Source of the DNA: Lycocorax pyrrhopterus obiensis
Lineage: Eukaryota > Chordata > Aves > Passeriformes > Paradisaeidae
NCBI GenBank assembly: GCA_014706295.1
Contig: JACSVZ010000016.1
Coordinates: forward strand, 7,111,168-7,175,167
DNA: 64,000 nt
Reading direction: 5' to 3'
Below, piece by piece: positions 26,417-40,525 of this stretch (positions are counted from its first letter, which is position 1; the number at the start of each line of letters is the position of its first letter). The position numbers and the translations under genes were made by a program. The notes beneath the pieces are model-generated. The model worked only from the letters and a program-made list of their open reading frames with translations, was not told the origin of the DNA and searched no databases.

Positions 26417-27033
26417 ATTTACTACGCTTGCTTGAGCTTGACAAATGATACTTGTACAAGAGCAAAAGCCAGAACAAAAAGATTTTTTAAAAAAATTGGT
26501 TTTTGTGTTTTAAGCAGAAAGAAGTTGAAGCATGAATAAAAGTCTGGTCATCTCAAGAACAAGCTGTGCACTTCAGGCTGAGGCCATCTAACACAGCTAA
26601 CAGGCAACTGCTGTTCCACTTTTCTTTTCCTCCTCCCTGCGATAAACGTAGATAAAAAATGCAGATTTCTAATGCATTAAAGGAGTATCCTGACTGATTA
26701 AAAAAAAAAACCCACAAATTTCCCTGCCCCTCCAAAATTTTAAATACACAGACATACACCAAAACAGATGAAAAGGAGAAGTAGGGATAATAGGAAGAAA
26801 AGGAAAACGGGAAAGGAATTTTTAATCTCTTCTTTCAGATAAATACGACATGCTTTGTGACTTTTAGATAACTGAGAAAGGCACAGCTCTTGCTAATAAG
26901 CACGGCTTCCACGTGAGCTGCACTGGGGCTGGAAAGACTTTTCTAGGAACCAAGAGTTTCGTCTGGGAGCGCTCCGGATAACTCTGCTTGCCCAGTGCTG
27001 CCACTGAAGTTTTATGACACCAATGCTGAGAGG
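26417..27033. other. intronic sequence, nothing recognised
   Basis: AT-rich, with an A11 run at 26700-26710 and purine-rich stretches at 26770-26820. No coding or RNA feature seen. Confidence 0.6.
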
Positions 27034-27087
27034 GTGTGCGTACACATGTGTACTCTCTGTGCATGTGCACACATACATATGCACGTG
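27034..27087. other. alternating purine-pyrimidine (Z-DNA-prone) tract
   Basis: Two uninterrupted alternating tracts, 27034-27053 (20 bases) and 27058-27087 (30 bases), are separated by TCTC. The first contains the perfect 14-base palindrome GTACACATGTGTAC (27040-27053). The tracts are mixed GT/CA/CG/TA steps, not a simple (CA)n repeat. Confidence 0.65.
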
Positions 27088-30000
27088 GTACTTTCTACAA
27101 AAGGCAAATAATGAGAAGCAGTGATCAATGAAGCAGCATCCTCTGATTTTCTGCTTATAAATACCCATGTCTGCTTACAGAAGCCACACAATTTCAGACC
27201 TCTGCCCAGGTATAGGAATGGTGGATCTGACCTGAGGCTTATCAGTCCCATTCTTTCAAATGAAATCACTGAAATACAGCAGCCACCTGGGTCTACATAA
27301 ATGACATTACCAAGAAGTTGCACAGCCCTTGTAAGGACAATTACATCCTTACAAAGTCACGTGCAGGCGCTTTAAGAGGAAGAAAGAAAGATACAGGAAA
27401 AAACATGACTTGTTTCAGAAGCAAGCCCCCTGTAATTACACAGAAATCTCTGTGCTTGATTTGATTTTAAAAGCTTAAAATGTTGTTGAGTTTGGCTTTT
27501 TCCCCTCATTTTATGCAAACATTCTGCACACAAAACACCCACTGAGCTGGCATTACAGAAAAAGATGGGGAAAGACTGATCCCAAAACACTACACTGTCA
27601 GTCTTCAGTATTCCTCGTCTAAAAATAGGTTTTTAAGGGCTCATCAGTGCCACCAGGCTTCCGAGCTCCTGTTAAATCAGAACCTCCTGAAGTCCTGTCT
27701 CCATCAGTGTCAGTTCAGCACATGAGAGAAGCAGCACAACCACAGTTCAGCAATTAGAATGCTGTAACATTCTAAAAATGAGGTTCAAGAAACAGAAACA
27801 TGCCCATTTATTCACTTTAAAACACTGTGGGGGTTTCTGTGCTGCAGGGAGGCTGGAAGGACAGGAGCAGGCAGTGCCTAGGGCAGCACGCGGGGTGACT
27901 GAGCCCTGCAGTGACGCCTCCTCGAGTGGGCAAAGGAACTTCTGTGGGGCTGCAACAAGGAGCCTTCTGTGACTTTCCATCTGTCAGTCCTCGTGATCGA
28001 AGAGCCACCTGTGTTTATCATAAAGCAGATCAGCGAGTCCACACACGGGGCTGAAACACACTGTGCTAAAGCAGGGCCAAGAGCTGATCCCACTGGTCCT
28101 GACCAGCAGCTGCTCCAGGATTATCGCTTCCATGAAGAGCAACAGGTGCTCGTTCATAAAGAACAGATTTATTCCCCAAGACTGTCTTGCTGAGGATCAT
28201 TATCCACAGACACACATGTGGCCTGGGTTGGATTTCTTCTCCTCACACTCTCATCCAAAGATTTTAAGAAAAAAATCCGTCAGTCTGCGGCAATATGCCA
28301 ATGGGCTTCCACCACCTTGGATCACAACCAGCCAGGGCAGAACCAGTCTCCAGGAACACCATCCTCCCTGAGAGCCAGCACAGCTTCTCCACACAGGCTG
28401 CTCCTGCTTCTTCAGCTCCTTCATTCCACTGACTTTATTTCTGTGCTCAAACTTCCTGCAAAAGTGTAGTTTTCAGATTTCTAATACAGGAGAAACAAAG
28501 TGAAAGGAAAAATTGTTTCAAAAAACCATCCTGTAAATCCTAATCTAATCATTTCTCTTTTATAAATTGCAGTGGGATACAAATACATGTTTCTGATCTT
28601 GTTTCCTTGGTTAACAAAAGGATAAAAGTTGCCCTCGAGTATAGCAACACACTGGAGAGCCAGAATATGAACACGATTCCAAATACACGGAGCTACAGCA
28701 CATCAGCTGAAACCAAAAGGTTGAGGGGCTGGAAACAGTAAGGAAAAGGGCAAGATGCCCTCAAGGAAGAGGAGATGGCAGGCCCAGAGCTGGTGAAGTT
28801 ACTATGGGAAGTAACTTTAAGCAAATCCATGGCACTTACTGCAAGCCCTACTGACAGCAGGAGTGCAGGGTTTCCTCCTGCACTACACCAGTAGCAAGCA
28901 AAGCCACAGGAATTCTCCTGTGCTGTTGGCAGCAATTCATCCCCAGGTTTTTAAAGCAGAAAGCAGATCACAATATAGTAAAACGATCATCTCATCACAG
29001 AAAAGGAAAAGAAAAGAATAAAGTATAAAAGAGAATTTCATGTTCCATATTGCATACCACTGTTTTCAACAACTTTCTGCATATTCTCCATTATCTTCAA
29101 TAATATGCAGCATTCAAGTCAAGGTTTTTTCCAAATTAAAACGAGACATTGATACTAGAACACTGATTCCTGTAACACCAATTCCAACAGCCATAAGAAG
29201 CACACATCACCACACCACTTGCGCCAGCAGCTTGAGCTGCTGTACGAATTCCTAGAAAACACACAGAAACACAAGCTCCTGATCTCCACCCAGTTATGAC
29301 CTTCCTTAGCACAGCGCTCACCACACACCCCACTGAAATTTCCTAGTTACACATATATGAAATATGCTACTCTTTTGGTTTGCTTGATTCTACACGAAAG
29401 GAGAGGCTCTCTAAAACTGATTCTGCCCTGGTTTCCCAGACTGTCCCCCATAAACATGGTGTTAATGCATTCAGGCCAGCCCCCAAAGACACAGCCAGCT
29501 CTGCAGAGAACACTATCAGCTTGTTCTGAATCAGCAGAGATGCTGGCAGCCTTTCAAGTCATCCGAAAAAAATTAGGTAGCTGCACAAGGAAAAAAACTT
29601 CAAAGTGCTCATCCAGAATTCCCTCTGGGAAAGACCAAGCATTTGGCACATGCTAATTCCAACAATTAACCCGAGCTGCTTATTTACAAACTTCTGAATA
29701 CATTTTAAAATGCAAATAACAAATTTCACATTAAATACTAAGCCCTTAGAGAAAGACACCACATTTATGCTACATTGCACAGAAACAGTATGTTCACTTC
29801 TTTCCAGCCACATTAAAGTTCAAAGGATCCCCAGGAGGATGATTCAGCAGTTAAGGCACATCTTTCAGCATCAAACTGGTGAATCTCTTTCCTCAGACCA
29901 CACACAGTCACCACCCTCCCCTTCTTTCGAAATTTTTAATGCATGAAAAGTAGTCCTGAACCAGAAGAGGAAACTTTTCATTATTTGTACTCTTATGTAT

Positions 30001-30902
30001 GAGAGAGGGCTGCTGCTCTGGCTGGTTTGAGTCCTGCTCTTCATCAGCAGCACTCATTGTCACCTGTACTCCGTCCCCAGCAACAGCAGGGACAGCAGAC
30101 CTGCTGCTGCTTCAAGGAGGAAGACACTCACTGAAAGAACTGAAATTACAATTAATAATGTTAGGTTCTAAAAACTTGGAGGAAAACAAGGAGAAGAAAA
30201 AAAGCCCCAAACAATGTAATAGCACTGATTAACTCACACATGTTCCCGCAGAGACACTATTTCCAGGATTAAGCATCTTAAACCCCAGTCCAGAACCTCC
30301 ATTTCCTGCTGGTTTTGAGCCACACACAGTGTGTGGGGCCCAGGACTGGCAGCACTTGTACACCAAATCTGGGGCCTCCTGAAGGCACAGGAGCCTGGGG
30401 AGCCACAAGCCAAGCTGGATTTGCAGGCTGCCCACTTCCAGACCTATGTATGTATATCCTGCTGCACCTACATTTGATGTGAACATTTCAAACATTTGTT
30501 TAACAGAATTACAGTCTTTATGTTAATCTGAGAAGTTTCCAACAGAAGCAACAACTCTTTGAACATGGACTACATACAGCTAGGCTGAAAGGAAAAAAGA
30601 GGATTTGGTGGTTTAGTTATTAAAATATCTTTCATTTCATTCCTGCCTCCTGTAGCAGCACTAGCAAGACCATCAGAACCCATTTAAAAGCAACATTTTT
30701 GTTTTGCAACCAATCTACATTTCAAAGCAGCAAATCTAGGCATCACTGCTTAAATGATTTCTTAAATCTCATTTCCATATGCCAGGCAGAGATCTGCTTC
30801 TTCTGGTCTGTACTGTGGAAGCTTCCAACCTACAGATCCATCTGAGAAGGGCATGAAAACAAAGTACACACATGCTCCCTGGAGCTTTTTGATAAAGACT
30901 TG
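27088..30902. other. intronic sequence, nothing firm
   Basis: Mixed composition, with a GC-richer stretch at 27830-28130. Short overlapping frames on both strands carry no domain. An octamer lies at 29710-29717. Confidence 0.55.
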
Positions 30903-30916
30903 ATTTGCATGACGCA
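30903..30916 (+). promoter_or_regulatory. composite octamer/bZIP-like site
   Basis: ATTTGCATGACGCA joins a perfect POU octamer (ATTTGCAT) to TGACGCA, a CRE/AP-1-like half site, sharing one T. It is followed within 50 bases by homeodomain-like AATTAG and TCTAATTT. A sister site occurs at 43092. Confidence 0.35.
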
Positions 30917-33900
30917 CTACAAATTAGCCATTTTCAAATGAATGTAAAATCTCTAATTTACACTGTGCACATATTCAACAGATTACAAAACTCATAATAC
31001 TGGGTAAAATAAAACATATCAATTGTAACTGCTGGTTTGGGCAGGGTTATTATGGAGCGATCCTAACCACTCTAGTACCTCCAGAAAGAAAAAGGGGCTT
31101 CAGTAAAGACCCATACTGCTCAAATAGTATCCCTGAAGGAAATAGCAGCTGGCCATAGTGACATTGAAGAGTGCAATCTCTTCCTCAGTCTCTCCTGGAT
31201 ATTTGTTGTCTCTCTGGCTGTTGCTCAGCCAGACAGAAAATAATGTCAAAATTCATGCTATTCCTAGCTCTTGGCCATGTTTCTCATTTGCCTTTGGAAG
31301 CAGCTATTTTGCCTTAATGCCTTGGTAGCTTTGAGCACTCCAAATAAACAAACACAAGAAATGCAGGGGAAACTGGTTCACTTCACTCACTTCCACTTCT
31401 TCCAGATTTCAAGTGGAGACACGCAAGCCATAAGCCTTGAACCACAGGCACACAAAAGCTGTGCTCATACAAGTTAAATACACATCCCATTTTAGCCACA
31501 TCCTCCTCAAACATTTCTGCAAGCAAAATCCAAGATTTCAACCCAAACTGCCTACAATTAAGAAAAGTACCATGATGTACCTGTTCCCTGTGCCACGAGT
31601 TTAGCCCTAGCCACAGAAACTGCTGTGGCCTCGTGTCTTGATTTTTATTATTCATATTTTTTAAAAGAAAGCCATATTAAGATACAAGCCCACAGCAACA
31701 GTGTGCAAGTTAATTGTTCCCATGAAGTTTGTGGAGGCCACAAACACCACAGGGACACACACGATGTACACAGGAAGGAGTACTGCCCTTTGCTATTTTG
31801 GCACCATTAACCCCTTTCCCCCATCCCCTTTTTTTGAGCGAGTCGAGCTCAGAGTCACCCTGTGTGATGTCAATGGTTATTCTGTGCTGATTACTGGAAT
31901 CCAATCTCCAGACAGGATATATTTACAGCTGTCTACACTGTCTTACAATAAGCTGATGGATGACTCATCCTTTTTCCCCCTTCAGCTGAAATCACACAAA
32001 GGAAGATGGAGACAGAGTGACAGCACATGGGAAGCAGGGAGAGGTGAATTGCAAAGACCTTGCTCTGTGTTTAAAATACATTAGAACATAAGTCTTTACT
32101 TGTGTATGCAATGACAAAAAATAATCCTAGAATATATATAATTTTTACTATTTCGGTACATGTAAACTCATCAATAAACAGGCACTTACTCCAGAGTTCC
32201 AGTACCTGTGTGCTCGCAAAGGCTGATATCCCAGTGCCATGAGTGCACATCTCCTTGCCACATACATTAAACAGCATGCAATAAATCAAAAATCCATTAT
32301 CATAAACTTAAATACATCGCCGGAAGATGAAGCGTCAGAAGAAACAAAAACTTAGCATTTTCCATCACTGATCTCGATGGGGCAGATTTGCCAACAGAAT
32401 AAAAATATGACCAGATGATGGGCTGATAGCACAGACTGGTGACAGAGACTGTCAACTCAGCAAGGCTGCAGGCAGGAGCACGTCTGCTCCGTGTGTCAAT
32501 GGGCAAGGATGAGAGCCTGCATCGCCACAGACAAATTTAAAAGAGGGTAAGTGTATTCATAGCCTGCCTGCTCTCCTCTCTGTCAGCATCAGCAAAAGAA
32601 TATTTGATGAAAGGCTGAAAAGGTCTTGTGGGTTTGTTTTTTTTCAAACTGGTTAAGTCAGTCTATAATCACAGCCTATTGCCTTAACGCAGGGTGCACC
32701 AAGAGGAGAGCCAGGATGCCTCAGCTCCATTGGCAATGATGGATCAGCTGGCTCAGCAGGATGGGCTCGTCACCAGCTCCTGCCACAGGTGGGCTGGGCT
32801 CTGTCTATAGATTTTGGCCAGGCACCAGGAGGTCCTCAGGGAGAGTCAAGCATGTGCTTACAGGTTGTTGACATCCAATGAGTTTAGGCACACACTGGAA
32901 GAATTTGGTAAATAGAGATGATGCTGTGAACTGGGAGTGGCACTTAGTACACGGTCATGGCTTTGGTGCTTTGGAGAATGGGAAAAGCCAAAATGCCTTT
33001 GCCAAACTAAACCTGAGGACACTGAAGTTTGACTTCTGTGCTACACCAGTGCCCAGAAACACTGGGTGGCCTAACACACAAACAGTTCCTGTGTGAACTT
33101 CTGAAGAAATACCAGGAAACCCTGGAGCTGTTTGTAGCACAGCATGGAGTTAGAACCTTTAATATTTAATAAAAGACAATATTCTGTGCTATGCAACAGG
33201 CATCCAACACATTCATACTGATCGCATGTCTCTGCAGCTGCAAGAGACGTGGTTGAAGCCCTTGTCTAAAATCAAAATGGACCTTCTAAGCTTCTCTATC
33301 AAGACACAAGAGTCAGCCTAACAAAAAGCTTTCTCTTGAAATGAATGATAAATGCAGGGGGATTTTCAGCACCAAAATGCCTGTCCTCACGTTTTAGTAC
33401 CCCATTTGCAAATTCAAGGAATTACTCAAAACCACTAGAAAACAGCATGAATGAGAAATCCCACTTAACTTTATCACCCTATAAAACAAAGAAAAAAGCA
33501 ATATATTAATCTGGAAATGCTACCTAAATGCTACCTTTCCATCAACAAATAAATAATCTGCATTAGAACTGTGACTTAACAGTAATGGCCAAAAGAGTTT
33601 TGAAGTATTTGCTACATGAAAATGCTGCATCTTGAACAAAGTTTTCAGTACCACAGAGATAAGCAAAAGCTTCATCTGAAATCTTTTTCACTTTAAAAAA
33701 CAAACAAACAATTATATGCTAAAAACATCAGTTCTTGCACATCATGTCCCCAAATACATTTGCTACAAATGTTGGAATATATATTTACAATGTGCAAAAC
33801 AAACAAAAAAAATATCAAATTTTAGAAATAAACACATCAATACTGTTTTTTCAATACTTAATACCCAGGGCAGACAAACCCAAGCAGGTGTATGGCAGCT

Positions 33901-35000
33901 CATGCATACAAACTCCAGACCTCTGCAATGTTCAATGCTGAATTAAAAGCCTCCTGTCAGCCTTCAGGGGAAGCTTTGTCAACCAAACCCGCAGCTTATA
34001 AAAGTCCATTCCTTGCTTATCTAGAAATGGCAAACACTGCCAGTGCTCTCTAATGCCCCATGGAATTGCCATCTCCTTTTGGATTTGCTCCTGCCTTGGA
34101 TTATTTCTGCTAAATCAGGGCGTTCCCTCACCATCTGCAAAGGCACAGGCAAGCTCAAGTTATTCCTCCTTTCTGGAGGCAGCTTAGAGGATGCCACTGA
34201 TCCTCTCAAAGGACACAGCAAACCTGGCACCAACAAACAGAAGTGCTGATTTTCACTGACTGAAGGAGAACAGCCGTGGAAACAGCACATGGAAGAATTA
34301 ACAATTCTGCTCACAGGCTACCCCATGGAGGAAAAAAAAAAACCCCAAAACCAAACAAACTCAACCAACCAACACCCAGATTGCAGACACAATAAAATAC
34401 TGGTATTACAACCTATGCAGTACAGCAATACAACCGGAATAGCCTGACACACTAACCTGTCTTTGCAGTACAACTTGCTTTGCTCCAGGGGTATTGATTT
34501 TATTGCATGGCTGTAATTTAGGGAGTCATCCAAAGTAATTACAAAATTCTACTAACTAGTCTCCTTGCTTCTAGATGTGAGTTCAAGGTCACAACCAGAA
34601 TCTACATCAAACTGGAGTTACAGAAAGAAATCTCTCACTGTCAAGAGTTAAATTATCTTTCCGCTTCCTTCCCCAAACACACACCAAAAAAATCAATTCT
34701 TGATGTGGCCCATATTGCATTATTGACGTAGAGATGACATAAAATATCCCTAATTCCATTAGCTGCCGTCTGAAAGAAATGTTAGTAAGTACATGGTATT
34801 TAATGACAAAGAGACAAGAACCCCATGGCACAGATCTCTCAAACCAGCCCCTCATCCTGCACAGGGATCCAGGGAAGCAGCTGCCAGCCAGGCATTACTC
34901 AAGGGCATCAGAGGCTCTGCACACCAAAAATCTGTCACAGCCTTTGTGCTTTATCCAGCTGGCCATGAAAATGACCCAGTGTTAAGGGTTACTTTGCTGC
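30917..35000. other. intronic sequence with A/C-rich simple tract
   Basis: AT-rich intron. An A11 run at 34332-34342 leads into a C/A-rich tract (ACCCCAAAACCAAACAAAC) up to about 34375. A chance frame of 127 codons lies at 31701-32084. No gene recognised. Confidence 0.55.
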
Positions 35001-35004
35001 ACGT

Positions 35005-35300
35005 GTACCTGAAAACCTTAAACTTCCAGATCTGATACGGAGGGAGAGGAGCAGCTGCCTCACCGTGCCCAGGAACGGACAGATCCCCAGCCTGCGCAGA
35101 TTTTCCATTTCCGAACGGAGAACACAGTGGCCACATTATGTGCCTTGTCACAGCTGTAAACGTGCTCTGAGCAGCAACAGCAGAGCCACCTCGGCTGCCA
35201 TAGCTACAAACTACTCCAGTGGCCACGGGGGCATTTCCAGAGGTGCTCAGTTGTGCTCCCACGGAAACATCAGGAGCAGAGCTGCCCTGGCTGCGGCAGA
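35005..35300. other. CpG cluster in intron
   Basis: About twelve CpGs in 300 bases (for example CACCGTG, GAACGGAC, TCCGAACGG, CCACGGGG, CTGCGGC), GC-rich relative to its flanks. A 130-codon minus-strand frame (34951-35343) spans it but has no recognisable domain. It could be a regulatory element or an old exon. Confidence 0.3.
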
Positions 35301-37306
35301 ACAAAGCCAAGGCAGAATCTGCCTCCACTGTGACTAAATGCATTTCAGCAGATCCTCTTCATCCACAAGAACCAAAATCACCCAACTAAAACCCTGCACA
35401 GCAAGAGCCCCAAAATCACCCTGCAACTCCCGCCTCTGATCCAGTAAGCAGAATTAGCAGCTGTATCAAGGTAGCTGAACTTAAATTTAAAAAGCCACAC
35501 AACCGGGCAATTTACTGCGTATCTCGATAAAGCGTTCCAAAGGATAATAAATTACCCTCACTATTAAAACATACAACTTCTAGTTCATATTTTCCTTCTA
35601 ACCAGCAGCTCCTGCTGGGCCCAGCACATGCAAACTCAAAGGGCTCTTTCTCATCATTTTTTTCCTTGAATACCAACTCCTAGAGCATGATGTGGTTTCT
35701 GGCTGGAGGAGCATTCAGCGAGGAGCACTGAACCATGCAGGGAGGGGAGCAAGGCAGCTGACAGCTGAGTACAGAGGGCAACCTCGTCTCTGATGGACTA
35801 AGACAGAAGAGGTTTATTCAAGCTCAAGAACGTTATGGTTATTATTTATACCTACAAAAATATGTAGGTGTATGGAGAGGGAGAGAAAAATCTGACATAG
35901 GACTTGATGTGGAGTTTTCTGAAAAACAAACTTTTCTGAACTTTTTTAAACAAAACCCAAAGAAACAAACAAGGCCTGAGTGTGATTTCAAGTAAAATAC
36001 ACATTTCAACAGTTTCAGTAAGTTTTAATAAGGATTTATGGTTTGCTGGTTGGTTTACACATACTTCTAAAATCTAACTCTGAAGTACACATTTAAACAG
36101 CAATGGAAAAATGCGTGGATTCACCCACACATTTCTCAACACTTCCTCTCATGGAAAACGGGAATCACACACCTACAGGAACTGTTCGCAAAGGCAGATG
36201 CAGTAAAGTTTCTCTTAAAAAGGTCAAAGAATAGGAATTTTATTTCTCCCCAGATGCTCTCCATATATTTGTTCTACTCGACAATGGGATCCATAGTGCC
36301 TGCAGGCAGCCCCTGAGCAATGGTACCAATCCCAGGGAACCCCAACAGCTGAGGAGAGACGCAAATCATAAACCTGGAGCTGTTTAGCTTGGCCTCATCC
36401 CAACACAAGCTCTTTAGCTCAAGAAGTGCCAATCTTTTTTCCTTGCCTTATGAACTTTCTGTGAGCACATGGCCACATTAACACTGCAGCAATCACAGCT
36501 ACCTCAGGCATGACAGACAACCATTTTCTCCACAAAAAGTTCCCTTGTAATAAAGCAATGTCAAGCAGGACGTGTCTTAATAATAGAGTCTGTGTTTCCA
36601 ATACAGTAGTACTCCAGTCAAAAGAGCTTTGTAATAGAATTTAATAGCAAATAAAAGTTTGCACTGAGAGCTTATGCAACAAATGCTTCAAAAATAAAGA
36701 GTAACAACAAGGAAAAGTATCTGATAAAACTGGTTCTTATACAAAAGCCTCTTCTGACCATTTTTCATGTTTCTTATTTTTTAAGTATGCTGATGTCTAT
36801 TTAAACAGGAGTCAATCCCAATATGAAGCTCAAATAATTTTCTTAATGAAAAAACATTTAATAAATCTATCTTCAAAATCATCCTATAGCCTAAGGTGAC
36901 CATACTATGAAGTCACCCTTCTTTCTTTTCAGGCCAGGATTTATTACAGTTTCATTAAAATGTGTTACTCTCTCAGATACTTAAGAACATGAGCTTTGTA
37001 AATAACACAAAGAACTATGCTGTGCGATTCTACATGCTTTTCTTGAAGCTTAACTCAGTATGTTCAACACAGCCCCAGTATCTAAACTTAGCTCCCATGC
37101 TCTGGGAGCAATCTAGTCCAGTATTAAATGTCATTGAACAACACTGACCCTGTAAGTCCCTTCTTTATCTTGTGACTGCAGTCAAAGTTTGCTTACTTCC
37201 AATATTTTCACTTTCCCAAGGGAAAGCAAGTTCAATGCTTGCAAAGGATGAAAAAGCGAACTATGGCCAGAACACCAAAAGTGACCCCAAGTACACACAG
37301 TGCAGA
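35301..37306. other. intronic sequence, nothing recognised
   Basis: AT-rich. A short piece near 36380-36400 faintly resembles a CR1 LINE segment but is too short to call. No coding frame of interest. Confidence 0.55.
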
Positions 37307-37333
37307 GGGGGTGAAGGGAGGGGAAAAAATGGG
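37307..37333 (+). other. G-quadruplex motif (longer loops)
   Basis: Four G runs (G5, G3, G4, G3) are separated by TGAA, A and AAAAAAT, which meets the canonical loop limit of 1-7 bases. It lies on the plus (template) strand, like the motif at 8237. Confidence 0.5.
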
Positions 37334-37950
37334 TAGTTCACCATTTTCTTCAATTGCACCCAGACAATAAACCCAAAACATCAACGTTAAAAGAAAACCA
37401 ATGTTTTTCACAGTCAAGTCCCTTGTGTGATGTGTACAACATGTTATCAGTTCCTTTCCTGGGCATTTTCGGCACTTTATTGGGACCTTAACGTCAAGGA
37501 AGAACATGAAGTGTTTCAAAGCCCTGACATCATCACAACACTCTTACATTATTGTTTTTGAAGAGGTCACTTGCACTCAATAAAGCAGCAGCAGGGAGTG
37601 TAGAGGAGGATTGCACAGACCACACGGTCAAGTTACAGAGGGCGTAATAAACAACACTTGGAAAAAAAGAGAATTTAAGAGACACAAAAATACTAAAGTA
37701 GAAAAGATAGAGAGCTCAGGTAACTCCTGTAGAAGGACACACACTCAGCTCCAAAAGAAATCTAAATGCTGAAACTATGGGCTTAACCAAAGAATGGGAA
37801 GCTAGAAGGGTGAACCAGGTACCAAGTTGCAGTTGCCTTGCCATAGTGGCCTGTATGACACCCTGCAAACCTCAATAAAAAGGGAAACTGGCCAGAGGAG
37901 CTGCTCCAGTTCTCACCTAACACAGGCTGGCCCAGTGCTCGGGCTGCATC

Positions 37951-37990
37951 AGCACCAGCAGCACAGCACCAGCAGCACAGCCCCAGCAGC
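37951..37990. repeat. short tandem repeat, 14-base unit, about 2.7 copies
   Basis: AGCACCAGCAGCAC at 37951-37964 is repeated exactly at 37965-37978, then a degenerate partial copy follows. Confidence 0.75.
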
Positions 37991-40509
37991 TGAAGGGGTG
38001 ACCCCCTGCATCCCTACCTCAGAAACACAAAACCTCCTCAGGGAAAGTGAAGTGAAACAGCACTGAATTTAAAACAACCAACCAAATAAAATAACCCAAA
38101 TGGTAAAAAAACCCAAATGGTTTAAACTGTCGTGTAAAAGCTGCTGCAATTGCTCCTGCTCAATTAATTAAATCCCACAGTTTGATTTTTTTTTTTTAAT
38201 TTCAAGAACTCATCACTAGGTGCCAACAACAAAACATCCCTCATTCACTCTCCCACACAGAATTAAAAACGCACACCGCTTTCATGTCACTTCAGGCATT
38301 TAATTTTCCTCTGAAATCAACTACTTTTTTAATAGGTCAACTGCTGACCCCCCCCAACACTGCAGTGCAACAGCCTGACAATAAACAGTCCCAGGAGGTT
38401 TGCTGAAAACATAAGCTTGTTGAACATCTGGTGCTATTGAAGGACAAAACCTGGAAGAAACAAGGCAGGGGGTGGTGGTGTCATTCTGAGCTGGGAGAAG
38501 ACTTGGTTACCGAATGTAAGACCTTGCCAAAGTTGGGCAGTTTGGAATCTTAAGCTCCAATTCAGGCAATAACAAGAAAGTGACCTTCTTTAATGGACTG
38601 GATCAATGCATGTCAAATAGATTAAGGCTGCTGGTAGATAAGTCAATCTGCAAATGAACTACTCCCAGCTGGTTCAGGGATCCAAGGTATCTGTAACTAA
38701 TTTTTCTAAAAACTCAGTATCTTTTCCAATAAACTTCTCAGGTTAAAAAAGAGGTAAGTTAAAAATAAATGTGGGTTTTTTTCTTTTAATCCATCTTTTT
38801 CAGATAGCAAAGTGTTGCTAATAGACACCTCCACTGGGACATTATTTCAGCGATGTATTTGTTAGCAATGCTTTGGTGGAAATGAGGATTTCCAACAGAG
38901 TCACACGAACCTCACTGACTGCCAGAAAGGTGTCCTGATGCTTCACTGCTTGGCCTCAGATGCAGCAGCAATGAGAGCCAACCAGCCCACTGAAAGCCAG
39001 CTTACACCAAGGCTTAGACTGACAGCACTGCAAGGACATGAGGCAAGAGGCAGCTTTTGTCCCATGCTGAACGATGCTTTAAGGGTGTATCATGGAGCAT
39101 CAGCCTCCAACTGTAAGCAGAAACAAGGCAGGGCAGACTGGTTCAGTCACCAAATGTTTAGGATATAAAAAAACCCATCTTTAAAAGGAATCAATCCACA
39201 TACACACAGTGTAAGCACACCAGAAAGGGCAGATTTGCTCTAAGTCAGAGAAAACTCACCTAAAGTGAGCCATTTCAAGGATACCTATCAGCAATTTTAG
39301 CAATAGCAGTTTTTCCCCTGTTTTTTCAATACAACTCCTATTTCAGATACCGTACCAGTTATTTGATCAGTGCCAACATAACTCTTACAAAGTTGTGTCT
39401 AATGAAGCCGATCTAAAATTAGTAAGGAGGCAGCATTTGCTTCCCTTGCTATGCTGAAGCACTGGTGCTGGGTTTGAATTAACAGCTGATTTTTAGTTCA
39501 GGCCTAATAAGGCACTTCATTCTAAACAGAGCATTTTCCCATCTACTTTCTGCAGCGAGAGAGAAGGCAAAGGATCTGCTGCCTTTCTTCACCAGGGGAG
39601 GTTTTACATTTACAGTGTGTTTGTGATGACCAGCTCTGAACGAACAGCTGGTGAGTAGCCATAAGGATACCTGCAAACAACATACACAGCTTCCTTTTAG
39701 GTCTAAAGGTTACCTAAGTATGAACAGATGCTCATATTCAGCTCAAGAAAAAAGACAGAATTAACTTCACTACGAAGCAACAGCAGGAATTCTGCCATGG
39801 TCTAATCTTTATTGAGGGCAGTTTTTAGGCTTACCTATAATAATCCATTTTAAGCTGTTTCCATTTTAAGTGGTTGAAACTATTTTATAAACTGTGTCTG
39901 ACAAAAACTTGTTTTCAGTCTCCTGGAACTATTTTAAGCATTTACTTGGTAATGGAAAACACATGTGAGAAACAGAATATCAAATAATTCTAGCAGTAGT
40001 ATTTCCATATTTTATTTTCATCTTATTCATAGAGGTGAAGTGGAAATGAAATTCACCTTACATGACCAGACAAACCCACAATCCCTGCTGCAACTCCTGT
40101 AGCAGCTTTACTGCTCTTCAGAAATACCTGACATTTTACTAAATACCAAGTTATCCTGTCTCTCCTGTCAGAGATCACTGAATGTGCTTATCACAGATTC
40201 ACTTCTGTTACCTTTAGGTGTTTCAAAAAACATTTAGCTAAATCTTGTATTGATTTTAATATACAAGGAAGCACCATATAAAATTTCAACTTTTTTTTAT
40301 GAGCAGATAATTTTACGATAGCTTGCCTGGCGCTATTTTGTTTTCCATTTTATGACATTTCCTGTGCTGAAGGATGTAACCGGACTGCCACATTCAGCCA
40401 ATATCAGTAGATCCTCCATGAACGTTTCATTCCTTTTCAAGCCCATTTATACTTTGATTTTCACATAATCTCACTGCAATAACTTATAGGACTGATTTTT
40501 TCAATGTAA

Positions 40510-40525
40510 TTTTTTTTTTTTTTTT
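40510..40525. repeat. poly-T run (T16)
   Basis: Sixteen consecutive T on the plus strand, in an AT-rich intron. No target-site duplication or retrotransposon body was found next to it. Confidence 0.85.

Noticed and set aside
36375..36405. Segment faintly like a CR1 LINE (GGAGCTGTTTAGCTTGG)
   Set aside because: Match is too short and neither flank continues the CR1 consensus; no CR1 3' end repeat nearby.
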